Assembly (NCBI GenBank): GCA_947311845.1
Contig: CAMZMU010000116.1
Location: 3,201,598 to 3,265,597, forward strand
From: Poa pratensis
Lineage: Eukaryota > Streptophyta > Magnoliopsida > Poales > Poaceae
DNA: 64,000 nt
Reading direction: 5' to 3'
The translations under genes were made by a program, and so were the position numbers. The notes under the pieces are model-generated. The model made no database searches and was not told the DNA's origin. It saw nothing but the letters and a program-made list of their open reading frames with translations. Of this stretch, positions 44,316 to 55,590 are shown piece by piece. Within the stretch, counting starts at the first letter, position 1; each line of letters opens with the position of its first letter.

Positions 44316-45170
44316 CTACTGAGGTGGAACCTCAGGCTCGACGATCTCAACGTCTGAGTCGTAGGGTGGCTCCTCGGGATCCTCCTCCTCGAGAACTGGC
44401 TCAGACGGCTCCTCCTCCTCGTCAACTAACTCCTCCTCGTCGTCCTCCTCCCCATAGTCCATCTCCTCTAAGTAGTCCTCATCATCGCTGATGAAGGCAC
44501 TGTTCTCCTTGCGGAGATCCTCGCCCTCCTCCTCCATCTCGTTCGCCTGCTGCTCCATCTCGTCTATCATCTCGTTCTGCTCTGCTACCTTCTTGCGGAG
44601 CCTGACGATAGTCCTCCTCTGACGGGCCAGCTTCAGGCGGAGATTGTCATTCTCCCACTTCAGCTGGGTCTCACGGACTCGGGCATCGTCGAGGGAGCTA
44701 CGCTGGAAGTGAACCTTGAGTCTAGCATCGCGCAGGTTCTCCTGGGTGTCGTGAAGTAGCACCTCCATGTCGGTGATGTACTCGCCGAAGAGAGTGTGCT
44801 GCGCGGGGTAGGTGGGGTTTCCCTCATCGTCACGCCTCCCGAAGTACTGGAAACGAGTGCCAACCAGCTCGTCCTTGTGCTCCTCACAAAGGCGGGCTAG
44901 CAGCCTCTGCATAACTCGGGTCAGACCGTCAACCCAAGTAGTGTCCATCGTGGAGTAGACCAAGTCCTTGGAGCGGGGTGGCTGAATCCTGCCTCGGACG
45001 GACGACTTGATGAGCCAGGACAGGTTCCCATCACCGAGGGAATCGACCTGAGTTCCCTCAAACTCTGGAACAGGGCGTCCCAAAGTCTGGCTCAACTCGT
45101 ACAAGTCCTGCTCGAACATCAGCAGGCCGTCCTTCCTAACTTGGACGAACTCGGTGACGTTGGGTGCCAT
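44316..45170 (-). CDS. Extra ORF upstream of gag (coiled-coil, acidic tail), RIRE3/RIRE8-type ORF0
   Basis: An intact 284-codon frame between the primer-binding site and gag, same strand, starting MAPNVTEFVQV. The first half is probably globular (KDLVYSTMDTTWVDGLTRVM). Residues about 140-215 form a strongly charged heptad-like helix (QLKWENDNLRLKLARQRRTI, LRKKVAEQNEMIDEMEQQ). The tail is almost entirely Glu/Asp. Rice chromoviruses RIRE3 and RIRE8 are described with an additional ORF in this position; its role is unknown to me. Unlike gag and pol it carries no break. A function in trans, or simple chance, could explain this. Confidence 0.75.
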   Translation of the reverse strand: MAPNVTEFVQVRKDGLLMFEQDLYELSQTLGRPVPEFEGTQVDSLGDGNLSWLIKSSVRGRIQPPRSKDLVYSTMDTTWVDGLTRVMQRLLARLCEEHKDELVGTRFQYFGRRDDEGNPTYPAQHTLFGEYITDMEVLLHDTQENLRDARLKVHFQRSSLDDARVRETQLKWENDNLRLKLARQRRTIVRLRKKVAEQNEMIDEMEQQANEMEEEGEDLRKENSAFISDDEDYLEEMDYGEEDDEEELVDEEEEPSEPVLEEEDPEEPPYDSDVEIVEPEVPPQ

Positions 45171-45420
45171 CTACAAGTTTAAGCAAAATTTTAAGTTAGT
45201 TAAGTGACATGAGTATCAAATGTAAACTTAATGGAGTAACAAGTGTGCAAAATTTTAAGGGTTCAAGAAAAGACAACTCTTAATGAGTATAAGGTTTTTA
45301 CATAAATGGAAGGGTTGGGGGAGATAAGAAATTTTCGAAAATACTCCACTTCCTTGTTTTAGGAATTAATTTTTGTAACTCCTAACTAACGCCCATTTTA
45401 ACTAAGGTCTCCTAAAGTCA

Positions 45421-45437
45421 GGATGGCTCTGATACCA
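45421..45437 (-). promoter_or_regulatory. Primer-binding site of the chromovirus (initiator tRNA-Met)
   Basis: Minus-strand TGGTATCAGAGCCATCC, four bases inside the 5' LTR end; complementary to the 3' end of plant initiator tRNA-Met. Confidence 0.9.
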
Positions 45438-45441
45438 GCTC

Positions 45442-48400
45442 TGTGGGGACCCCGGACTAGCCGTCCGAAATACCCGATTATGCTTAACACAACGATCCCG
45501 TGATCAGTATGTCGTTGCACATAATCCGAACTGAATATCAAAGTTTACATCCATACAATACCGAGTTTCAAGTCTTACACACATGGCCATACTGGCCTAA
45601 TTATACATAGGTGCCTTCAAGGGCCAAATCATCTTTATTCAGCGGAAGCTACGGTAGTAGGGCTAATCCATTCAAACAACACCCGACAGGCAGCTGACTT
45701 ATGAAGATCCTAGTTTGCATAGACGTCGCCGAACTCCTCTTCAACGTAGGGCTCCTCGAAATCTGGCTAAGACAATAGCCAGGGACGAAACCAATATGAG
45801 TACATTTGAATGTACTCGCAAACTACCCCAACTAGAGTAAGCACTAGTTTTAGTTTGAAAACTTTTACTTAGCTTTGAAACATCTTAAAAGAAAGCCTTT
45901 TCTGAAAAGGGGTAAGAAGAAATTTTTACAACTATCCTTTAAGAAGACATCATTTTAGCTGTTTCCCCGAAACTCCTCCGGTATCCAACCACATCCCAAA
46001 TCATGGTTCCCAAACCCATCACAACCTCGTACCAACTCATTGGTACAGGTATGCAACCTTTTCCACTTCATTTTCCTTTCAAAACTCAATATTTTATAAA
46101 ACTTGCACATGGTCTTAAGACAGCCTCCCAACTGTCCATATCCGAGGACTCGGCTATTCGAATAGTTTTACCCTCTGCAGAGGTAGCACGCTTTTCCCAC
46201 ACCCATCCGGTCACTCATCGTGTCAGCCACGTCCCGCCATACCAGAGGTATGCGAAGTTGAGTTCCCGGCCATAGCCTGTCCTTTGCTCATGCTAGTATA
46301 GGACCCTGCCTCTACGACACTTTCCATCGACACTTAAATCCTCAGAAACTAAGTGTGAGGACTCGTAGTTCTGTCCGGCGGACCCAAGGGAGCCCTTCAA
46401 TCCTCTTTCTTCTTTACGCTCATACCGGCTTCCGGTAGACTTCTATTAAGAGGACCCAGGTCAGGGGGTAGGTCCTCAGACCATCCCCTCATGGAACGAG
46501 GTTATCCTCGTTATTGAGGCATCCAGTACTAACACGAGCAAATTATATGACTACGCCCTTGCCCATATGTGGGTAAATGTGGTCGCACCGGTTATTGGTT
46601 GGTCGCCATAGTGTTAGGACACAATGTGCACTTTTCCAAAACAACACCACCATTTCCAACTTAATACCGACCTTTCGGCATTTCACCTTCATCCAAGTAC
46701 CTTCAAAGGAGTTTTGAAAAAATTGTTTTTCCCAACTTATAGTTTTAAATAACTACTTTATACTTCTACATAAGGTGGCAAAATAGTTTTCAGGTATTTT
46801 GCAAAAGGGATTTTTCTAAAATCATTGATTCCTTGGAATAACTCTTGAGACTAAAATAGATGTATATAAATGCAAGCTCAGTGAAGTAGCTTGCCTTGTT
46901 CAACACAGTGGTACTGGTCCTGATCTTCGGGTTCAACGAAACCTCCTTCTTCGATAAATCCGTCAACGGTATCGTCTAAACGTTAAACAAGCAAGACAAA
47001 CAATTACTACTCTAACTCAAGCATCATCACATCATTACAATCACAAATGCTACAATTAGCTACTGCACACATCAAGCAACACAAGGTGGTTTTAATTTAA
47101 TTGAATTAATCTTTATTTAATTGTTTTCAAACTAAGGCAGAAACTAGTTGTACACCAATTAATTCACCATTTAATCTATGTTGGTCACAAAATTTCAAAC
47201 TAAAATTCTATGGATAGCTACTGATGTGTAGAAGACCACCCAATTGGATTGGGGTCATTTGGAGTTACCAAACTCCCTACACATTTGTTTTAGTTCAGAA
47301 GGACTTTAATCAAGTTTTAGCTACCAAACCAATTAAGTTGCTCCAAAATTTAAATCCTTTTAGGGGTAACTAACCTTGGTTGAATGTGACCTAACAAAAT
47401 TGGTTTTAGTTTAATTGGACCTACTATTAAATCACACTAATTGGTTTAGTGCAGAAGGGTGCACTGAAGTTCAACCAAAGGCTAAGGAGTTTACACTACT
47501 CAATTAATTCTACCAAAATTTGGGGAGCTAAAGGATCCTAATACAAAGCTACCAAAATTGGTTTCGAGTTATTTGGATTTATATAACTCCAGAAACAAAT
47601 GGTTTAGTGTTTTAAACCTTCTGGAGCATTTTTATTATTTATTTAAATGAGATGAGACCACTTTGGTGAGTTAAAGAATTTTATAAGCTTTCCAGAACAG
47701 TTGAGTTTGATTTATTTGGATTCCTAGAACTCGAGTTATTGAATTTCAAAACTAGGTCCAGTACTGAAAAGCAGAGGAGTTTGAAATTCGGAAAAACCTA
47801 ATTTACTGGATAATGTTGAAAATCCTGACGGGTGGGGTCCGCTCGTCAGTGACTCAACGGAAACGTTTCGCGCGCGGGTTTAAGTTTAAAACGCTGACGG
47901 GTGGGGTCCACCAGTCAGTGACTACTTAATCGAAACGGTATGCTACCGTTAATCTCTAATCCTACGGCTGTGGATCGAAGACATGGCGGCGACCATTTCC
48001 TGGCGGCGCCGTGGCTCCGGCGACGGCGGAGTGCACGATTCGCTCACCTGAGAGCTCGGGAGGTGGCGGAGATGACGGGGATCGACGGCGGAGGGAGTGG
48101 GGAAGCTCTGGGGTGAGTCGTACGTGCTGGGACGGCTTCACTCGACGACGGCGTGCTCAGCTCCTCCTCCGCGGCCGTGCTCCAACTCCGGCGATTCCTC
48201 CGCGGCGCTGCTGTGCACAAAACACGGGCAAAACGCGGTGGGTGAGCTAGGGGGTAATGGCGATGCGAGCAAGGGCCAGAGAGAAGGCAGGGGAAGAGAG
48301 GCACGACCTGGCCGTGATCGCCTTCTTCCTCGGCGCGGCAGCGCTCTGCCGTGCGTGTGCACGGTGGCTGCGATGGAAAAGCTCGCCCTCCTGGCGATGC

Positions 48401-49670
48401 TCTGGTGTGAGGGGTGTGTGTGGGAAGTGGTGGAGGTGTGTGGAGAAGAGGTGGTGCGGGGTGGGTTTTTATAGCGGCGGAGGCGCTCGGCGCTCCACGG
48501 CTCGGTGGTGGGGAGAGGAAAGGGTGGTGCTGGGTCCGGCTGAGGGTGCCAGTGAGGTTGCGGGGAGCTAGGGGGTGTCGCAGAAGCGGTCGGGTGGTCG
48601 AGGGGGACAGGGGTGACGCGCGGGCGTCGATGCCGTGCTCGGCCGGCCATGGCGAGCGGCGTGCTCCTGCGCGTGCGCTGGGGTCGGGTAGGGCGCGTGC
48701 AGGGCAACCGAGGGGCAGTGGGGGCTCGTACACGACGCGGTGGTGGTGACGGAACCAGAGGGGCGAGGTGGGGCAGCGCGGAGGCGTGCGGTGCTCGCAG
48801 TGGACCTCGGCGTCGTCGCGTCGCTCGGCGTGCTCTGGCGTGGACGACGCGCACGCCAGAGGGCTCTGCGGCGGTCGAGTCTCGTCGAGCAGGAGCGGAG
48901 AGGGTTGGGTGGTGTGGCGGGCACGGCGCGGCGTCGTCTCGGCGTCGCGTCTGCTCTGTCCACGAGGCGACCCGTGCGGGTGCTTGCCAAGGACGGCAAT
49001 GGCGTGGCGCCATCGGCTTGCCTCCTCTGGGGTCAACGAGCGTGTCACCTCTCCATCCTTCGAGTGAGTGAGGCGAGGTGAGTGAGTGGAAGCTACTGGA
49101 CTGCTTGATTGCACTGAATCGAGCTCCAATTTTGGATTGGATTTTCGGGTTTGGGATGAACTCAATGGTGATCAACAAGTGTTCGATCAAATTCCCGAAC
49201 CAAGTTCAAATTTGAATTTTCTGAAATTCTTTCCATGGTTTGCTTCAAAATATTTTTCCAAGGTTTGTGGTACCACTGGATTATTTATTCTTGAAGTGCA
49301 TCTTGGTGTTCTTGATGGTTTTCCAAAGTTAAAGAAACATTTGGAATTTTGAAAATAGAATTTAGAATAGAATTTAAAATAAAAAGAGAGGGAAAAGGAG
49401 TAAGGATGGAAGAGGGATCACTTCTCTCCACTGAATTTTTGTTTGGAAGAACACGTTGAAATCTCATTTGAAGATTTAGTGTGACACTTGTCACATTATT
49501 TTTATTGTTTTAGCTCTTGTTTTATTTCTTTTCTTATCTTCAAGTAATTGTTTAGAGCAAACAACAACTCAAGCAAGCAAACACAAACAAACACACATAA
49601 AATAACAAAAGTTTTTGTTGGCCCACAAATTTTGACTAACACAGCTGGGTTACAATTTTGGGATGTTACA
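45442..49670 (-). repeat. 5' LTR of the chromovirus
   Basis: 4229 bp, TG...CA ends. Differs from the 3' LTR at few positions over the first ~3.9 kb (mostly one-base indels in short homopolymers, plus a missing ~14-bp AT segment near 47635), but at many positions in the last ~300 bp. Confidence 0.93.
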
Positions 49671-49854
49671 GTACTTTTCTGAAACCAAAAACAGCAGAAA
49701 ACAGGGAACTGACACTGTGACATCTTGTTAATAGGTTAGTCCCAGAAAATGCATAAAAGTGATATGAAGTGTATATAAAACATGTAGCAAATGGTATAAT
49801 ATAAGCATGGAACAGCAGAAATTATGGATACGTTGGAGACGTATCAGCGCCGCG

Positions 49855-50284
49855 CGCGACGCCGTCCTTGTCGCCCTCCACGGCGTCCTCATCGCGGGCG
49901 TCGTCCTCGCGCTCGTCCTCATCTCGCTCCCGCGCCTCCTCTCTGCTAACGCCGAAGCCGGAGCAGATGAAGGTGAAGGCGGAGCCGGAGCTCTCGCCGT
50001 TCATGGCGGAGCTCATAGCGGCGCAGGCGGGGACGGAAGACGACGCCATTACGGCGGCCGTCGAGGCCGCGTCGATGGATGACGTGCCGCCGCTCGACGG
50101 CCCCACTGCCTGCGCCTGGTCGGCGCGCGAGGCCGCCAAGGAGAAGGGCGTGCCCTTCTTGGACCTCACCGTCGACGACGGCCCAGGACCGAGCCGCGTC
50201 AAGGAGGAGGACGACGGCGGCGCGTGGACCGGCGGCGTGTGGAGCAGCGGCCGCGCAGGGAGCAGCGGCGGCGTGAAGGTGTAG
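49855..50284 (+). pseudogene. 3' piece of the split small ORF
   Basis: Joined in phase to 32221-32276, the frame would be 161 codons ending TAG at 50282-50284. N-terminal GNWRRTGGAAANGFAP is followed by a Ser/Arg-rich stretch, then basic KVKAEPELSPFMAEL and an acidic Asp/Glu-rich tail. I recall similar low-complexity proteins annotated many times in wheat-type genomes, so this is likely a repetitive transposon-borne ORF, not a host gene. In-frame stops are absent across both parts, which suggests the gene was intact when the fold-back element landed in codon 19. Confidence 0.6.
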
Positions 50285-50575
50285 GAGGACGGCGGCGAGC
50301 ACCCCTACGCCGCCTTCAGGCGCCGCCACGGGCGCCATTAGATTAGGTTTAGTTTTAAGTTTTTTTAAATTTCGTTCAAATCTCTGTAAATTTTTCTAAA
50401 ATTTAAATGAAATCCGCGGAAGTTTAAATTTAAATTTTTTGGTTTGGGCGCCACGAGTGGGGATCGAGGGCACCCAAATGGCGCAGGTTGTCCGGACGGC
50501 GCCCAAATGGCACATCCGGACGGCCTTTGGGCGGCCATTTGGGCGCCGCGACTGAAGATGCTCTAAAGAAGAGAG
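50285..50575 (+). other. Distal end of the GC-rich unit
   Basis: AT-rich 3' UTR-like sequence, then GGGCGCC and CCCAAATGG motifs ending GCGACTGAAGATGCTCTAA. Many grass DNA transposons end in GATGCTCT/AGAGCATC, so this may be a terminus, but no matching left end was found near 31.7 kb. Confidence 0.35.
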
Positions 50576-50851
50576 ATTACCAGCCGGACGCCGTGAACCA
50601 GTTGCATTTTATCGATCATTCTCTGACATGCATTACACATAATCCTTGGAAAGGTCTGCTAACTAGCTCTATCGATTAAAAGGATTACCGTTAGGCGCGG
50701 ATCACACGCCGACATTTAAGTATGCAACTCCATGAACCATCGAGGGCAAGCAGCTGGAAGATGCATGCATGCATAGTTGCATACAAATAGCAACCACGAT
50801 TGTACGAGCCAAATAATATATTTTTAAGTTGTTTATCAAATAAATATATCC
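50576..50851. other. Spacer, nothing recognised
   Basis: Short AT-rich spacer between the GC-rich unit and the next CACTA element. Confidence 0.4.
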
Positions 50852-50854
50852 TTG

Positions 50855-52994
50855 CACTACAGGAAAACGGATAGTTGCCTACGGCTAAATGTATGCCGAC
50901 GGCATTTTGTCGGGGCCGTCGGCATATACTTTGTATGTCTACGGCTTTTTAGAAAAGCTGTCGGCATACGTATGGCCGTCGGCAACTATGTTGTATACCT
51001 ACGGCTTTTCAAAAAAGCCGTAGCCATATGTTTGGCCGTCGGCATACAAGTCTGCATCCGTTACCAAGCTGACGGCGCCACCTATACGCCGACGGCCACC
51101 TTATTTAGGCCGTCGGCATACAACTTTTTTTTCCAAATAAATAATCTGTGAGTTGTATGCCTACGCCTTTTTGTGAAGATTTTTTTTGAAAAGTTTGTCA
51201 AAACTCAAGTTTACCATTTTTTATAGAAACTAATACACATAAAAGGACTCCATGCCAAAGGATTTCTTTTTTTTGAGTATTTTTTCACTTTCATTTATTT
51301 TTTTGAAAAAAGGTCAAAATGGCCGCCATGTCTATTCATTGAAAGGGGTCCAATTACTCAAAACTATCGACGGTTCTGTGATATAACCACTACTTGTGTA
51401 ACTTAAAATTATTTTTGTCAAATTTTCAGAGCAAACTATCACACACTTGTAGTTCAAATTTGAATTAATTTTGGAAAATAGGCATAAAGCCGTTTTAAAT
51501 AGGCAAAATTAGGTAGAAACCGAGAAAATTCCTAATATTTCTGGATTATCCATCAAATATGGTCTACTTTGTGAAATATTTGGATGGGTGCTATTTTGCA
51601 CCATATTTTTTGTACTTGCTTAACAAAAAATGTCATTTTTGACGCTTAAAAAAAGGAAAATGATATTCATATAAGTAATTTGAAAAAACTCAGTTCTGCA
51701 ACATTGTTTGTAGTATCAAGATACAGCTATGTGTCAAATATGGGCATATTATCACAAACTATGCCACGGGAATGATCATAGCTAGGTCATTTGATTCGAA
51801 ACTTATACATGTTTATAGATGATTGATCTTTTTGTGAAGAAGTTTTTGAAAACTTTGTCAAAACTCAAGTTTACCATTTATCCTATCAACTAATACACAT
51901 AAGAGGACTCCATGGCAAAGGATTTCTTTTTTTGAGTATTTTTTCACTTTCTTTTATTTTTTTGAAAAAATGGTCAAAATGGTCGCCATGTCTATTCATT
52001 GAAAGGGGTCCAATTATTCAAACATGGTTCGACTTCTGTGGTACTCAATGCATTAAATCACATTGTCATATGTTGTGGTAACATGTTAAGTATCATGTCT
52101 TTATGTCGTTAGCTCTACAAAGTAATTACCTCTTGGGATATTCTAGGAATAGTACATATGCTTTAGCGCTACAGAGTCGGGGGGGGGGGGAGATAATTAT
52201 AGATGGAATATTGTCTTAACTTTAATTCAGTGTTATAATTTGTAGTTACACAAATAAGAGTTATTGGCTAATGTTTCTACCTGAATATCAGAGCATAGAT
52301 ACATGGAACAAGGTTTAAGACGTTCAATCCTGGTTGAAGATCTCTGTTGTGTAGGCTGCACGAGAGCTTAGAGGACAGGTAGTGCTGCAGTTTCCTCATT
52401 TGACCTCCCCATTTGTTCCAGACATAAGTTCTCTAAGATGTAACAGGTTTTCTCATGGGAACAAATAAGATGCCACGATATCTTTGATCGTATGTTGATT
52501 GTACCAATGCTCTATGATTGTACTGTAAACTGTTGATGCCTTGATATCTTTGATCGTATATTGATTGTACCAAATAATCTGTGATTGTATCTGTAAATTG
52601 CAATCCTTTTATTGCCTTTTTTTTTTGTTTCTGGTCATCAAGTATGCCGACGACTTTTGCCCTCGGAAGCCGTCGGCATACACGTGGATGGAAATGCACC
52701 GGGATGTGCCACGTGGCGAGTATTTGCCGACGGCCCGACCATCGGCAAACGTTTCGACATCGTCAAATGCTAAGGTCTGTTACTTTGTTTGCCGACGGCT
52801 GTGTATGCCGACGGCCAAAGAAAGCCGTCGACATTGGGCTGTATGCCGACGGCTTTTAAATGCCGACGGCTTTTCCTTTGTATGCCGAGGGAGCAGAAGG
52901 CGACGGCTTTTGCCGTCGGCATACTCATTTTGCCGTCGGCATACACTGTGCCGACGGCATTTGGCTGTAGGCATATAAAGTTATTCCTGTAGTG
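50855..52994. mobile_element. Non-autonomous CACTA element with GCCGACGGC subterminal repeats
   Basis: Left end CACTACAGGAAAA; right end is the reverse complement of CACTACAGGAATAA. The 3-bp duplication TTG lies at 50852-50854 and 52995-52997. About 270 bp inside the left end and 350 bp inside the right end are crowded with TGCCGACGGC/GCCGTCGGCA motifs in both orientations. No transposase or captured gene is visible in the 2140 bp. Confidence 0.93.
51170..52022 (+). repeat. Direct repeat pair of about 190 bp inside the CACTA element
   Basis: The block with TTGTCAAAACTCAAGTTTACC, GGACTCCATGCCAAAGGATTTC and GTCTATTCATTGAAAGGGGTCC at about 51170-51362 recurs at about 51832-52022 (offset about 662 bp). 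Confidence 0.85.
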
Positions 52995-53150
52995 TTGGTG
53001 ATTGAGCAACCAAAATTCGAAGTAATTATTATGTAGAAGCAAATTTAAACATCAGAGACATAATTCTCTGTATTGTACAACATCACATACTAAGTGTCCA
53101 ACATACGTGAAATCTAATCTATTTAAATTTTGTTAGCCTACAATCACATA

Positions 53151-53293
53151 CCACATCCGTAACAAAATATAAGATGTTTTACCATTTTTCTGATACAGAT
53201 GTACCTAGACATGTATTAGTGGGTAGATTCACTTATTTCTATCCATATGTAGTCCAAGATTCTAAAACATATTATATTTTGGTACATAGGGAG
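53151..53293. mobile_element. Stowaway (Tc1/mariner) MITE
   Basis: 143 bp flanked by TA on both sides. The ends CCACATCCGTAACAAAATA and, inverted, CTCCCTATGTACCAAAATA match the Stowaway terminal consensus. No ORF. Confidence 0.85.
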
Positions 53294-53490
53294 TACTTCG
53301 TAGCTGTGTATACTGACATATCAAGAGTGTGCTCAAGATCACAAGTCACGCGAACGCACGCGGCTTCGCGATGGCGGGCTTGTATTTATAGAGGTTGGGA
53401 TGACCGATAGGTTTTACTGGAGCGTTTTGGATTTTCGAGCTAAAGGCAGGAAACGAGAGAAATTTCGGCTCCATCGCGTACTCATGCTGC
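53294..53490. other. Spacer, nothing recognised
   Basis: Short spacer between the Stowaway MITE and the hAT element. Confidence 0.4.
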
Positions 53491-54364
53491 CAGGGGCGGA
53501 CCCACGTTTATGGCACTGGTGTCACAGGACACCGGGTAAGCTCGCTAATTACGTGAGGAAATGGCCCATACATTCGACCGTAAAATTCTTTGCTGGACAC
53601 CGGCTGAAAAGATAATTGCACGGGCGTGGCCCATTGTATGGCCCATGAGGCCATGAGAAAGCCAGGCGACCATGCCTCACGGCTCAGGCTATCCATCGAT
53701 CAAACCGATCGTGTGTGTACGTGCAAAAGTGACGGCAGTTTCCCCTCATCAACAAAAAAAAATCAAACCGATCGTGTGTACCTGCGCATACCTTGCCTCT
53801 TTCGCACAAATCTCTCATGTGTGCTTCTATTTCTATTTTTTCAAAATAAAAAAATTACCGAATTGTACGGTTAGGCCTTTTAGTCCTAACTCCTAACGAT
53901 GTTACAACTGAAAACTGAATTATTGAGGTTTAATCATGTTTGTGAGTGAGTCACATCGATTAGGATTATTTTTTCGCCATTGGATATACAACCAGTAATT
54001 GAGCACGTGCATTGCACGTGACATATATGTTTGTATCCGAATCTACCATCATACAAACATACAAAATCATCTTTTAGTAGTACAATTCAATCAATTTTTT
54101 AGTTAATTATAGTTTTGCTTCTGTAAACATAAATAATGCAACGTTATGCAATCAAGATATAGTGTCGTATTTTGCCATCTTTGATCATATTTTTTCGCCC
54201 ATTTTGGAGTTTTTATGCTTTATTGTTCAACTACAAGTGAAATGCTTAATTTGGTAAAAAAAAAACTGCCAGATTTACCCTTCATAATTGTTGAGTATGT
54301 TATATTTCACATATTGTGATGTATAAGTGGACACCGGGTCATTTTTGTCCTAGGTCCGCCCCTG
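53491..54364. mobile_element. Non-autonomous hAT element
   Basis: Terminal inverted repeats CAGGGGCGGACC (12 bp perfect) with the exact 8-bp duplication CATGCTGC at 53483-53490 and 54365-54372. The 874-bp interior has no transposase; GGACACCGGGT lies near both ends in direct orientation. Confidence 0.93.
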
Positions 54365-55590
54365 CATGCTGCTTGGTGATGCACGGACGGCTTGGATGCA
54401 CGCATAGTATGTATGCCGCGGATTGGTGACGTGGACCTCCAATTAATACCTACGGGGCGATAAATCTGTACTATATAATATTGCTTGAGGAGGTGTTGGT
54501 GTGTTTTTCACTTTTCCGATAATACCCTGAGTTTTGCGAGATATTACACTACTGTCAACCGCCAAGTGAAAATAACGATTCACAGAAAAAAAAATGGAAA
54601 AGGCAACATGTCAACGATTCTTTCCATCGGGAATTTCTCCCCTCCCTTCGTCCTCGCCTCCCCTTCCTCCTGACCACTGGAAGGCGCGTACCTCTCCCTG
54701 CCGATCTTCCCCGCGATTCCTCCCGCCTAGGCCGGGACACCGGCGTCCTTCGTCCGCGCGCCACCTCTGCTTAGTTCCGAGCGGTCTCCCCCTACGCCGC
54801 CAGCATTGTAGGATTGATTCAGGCGAGAAATCACCGCCTCGCGCCGCCGAGACCGAGTTCCGACCGTACCTATTGGCCGCCGCCGAGAACCAGGCCATGT
54901 GCAGAAGCTCCAGGACATGTGCGGCGATGTCGAGCGCCGGCAGGGGAGGCGCAGTTGGGGGACGATGCGCCCGCGCCCGTGCGTGAGCTGGTGCTTGGCC
55001 GCGCGAGATTGCCCGCTCCTGAACCTCGGCGGCATGCCGAGCCCGGCGCCGCCTCCCGTTCGTGTCTGTGCAGCGCGCCCACGTCGTGGCCCTGCGACAT
55101 TGGCATCAATCAACAAACACGTCAGAGACGGACGGGCCCGTGGTATTCAGAGACGCCATGAGAACGGAAGCCCGGGGCGGGTGGATTACGCCCGGGAAAG
55201 CCGTCATCAATCCCACCGAGCGATCGATCCCAGCTCTCCTCGAGGATTTCTCGATTTCCCGGACGCCCGGAGTACATCGCAACTCGGGTTGATCTCTGCG
55301 GGGTTCAGTTCAGGAAGATCCTCGGCGAATCATCGAACGCATCCCAATCCCAGGTCTAAACGGACAAATCCAGACAAAAAATCAACAAATTAGAGCCAGC
55401 CACTTCACCTTATCCATCCCCCACCTTGCTACCCTGCTGCTACTAGGGAGAAATTGGAGAGGCAACTGAGGGGAAGTAGAAATTGGAGGGCAGCCATCGA
55501 GGACATCGACTACCCCAGGCCAGGACGGACTGTAGCCGCCATGTCGTTCTCTGCATCAAGCACAACCTCTTCCTCTCTCTTCTCTCTTCT
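54365..55590. other. GC-rich stretch, possible old 5' exons
   Basis: After a short AT-rich spacer, 54600-55390 is GC-rich with overlapping frames on both strands (e.g. 54899-55393 +, 54727-55116 -), none resembling a known protein. CT-rich and TCTCTCTTCTC-type leader sequence precedes the CACTA end at 55591. Possibly a gene start disrupted by that element. Confidence 0.3.

Larger units (their letters stand above)
35270..49670 (-). mobile_element. Ty3/gypsy chromovirus (Tekay/Del-like) with 4.2-kb LTRs and an extra ORF before gag
   Basis: LTRs start TGTGGGGACC and end GGGATGTTACA. The 5-bp duplication GTACT lies at 35265-35269 and 49671-49675, so the 14.4-kb insertion is complete. It is read on the minus strand: 5' LTR at right, primer-binding site TGGTATCAGAGCC (initiator tRNA-Met) beside it, an upstream ORF, gag, protease, RT, RNase H, integrase, chromodomain, a purine tract, then the 3' LTR at left. 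The integrase-C-terminal chromodomain defines chromoviruses. Long LTRs plus an ORF before gag recall rice RIRE3/RIRE8 (from memory). The LTRs are very similar, so the insertion is young, yet the coding region carries at least five frame breaks. Confidence 0.93.
32277..49846. mobile_element. Fold-back (long inverted repeat) element, itself interrupted by a chromovirus
   Basis: Ends are inverted copies: TGATACGTCTCAAACGTATC at the left and, on the opposite strand, TGATACGTCTCCAACGTATC at the right. The 8-bp direct repeat GCGCCGCG lies at 32269-32276 and 49847-49854. Without the 14.4-kb nested retrotransposon it is about 3.2 kb and nearly palindromic: a left arm of about 1.55 kb, a central spacer of a few tens of bases, and an inverted right arm. 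Similarity is strongest near the centre (33500-33790 against 33860-34160). Ends of this type are common in Triticeae-like genomes. The 8-bp duplication and long terminal inverted repeats fit a Mutator-like or other fold-back DNA element better than an LTR element (5 bp), but each arm also has TG...CA ends. Class is uncertain. Confidence 0.75.

Noticed and set aside
49807..50338. Alternative ORFs at 49807-50082 (+) and 49946-50338 (-)
   Set aside because: The frame joined to 32221-32276 explains this region; the others are shadows, and the first runs across the fold-back terminus.
54594..55393. Candidate genes of 115-164 aa
   Set aside because: Overlapping frames on both strands in GC-rich DNA with no domain; kept only as an unassigned region.
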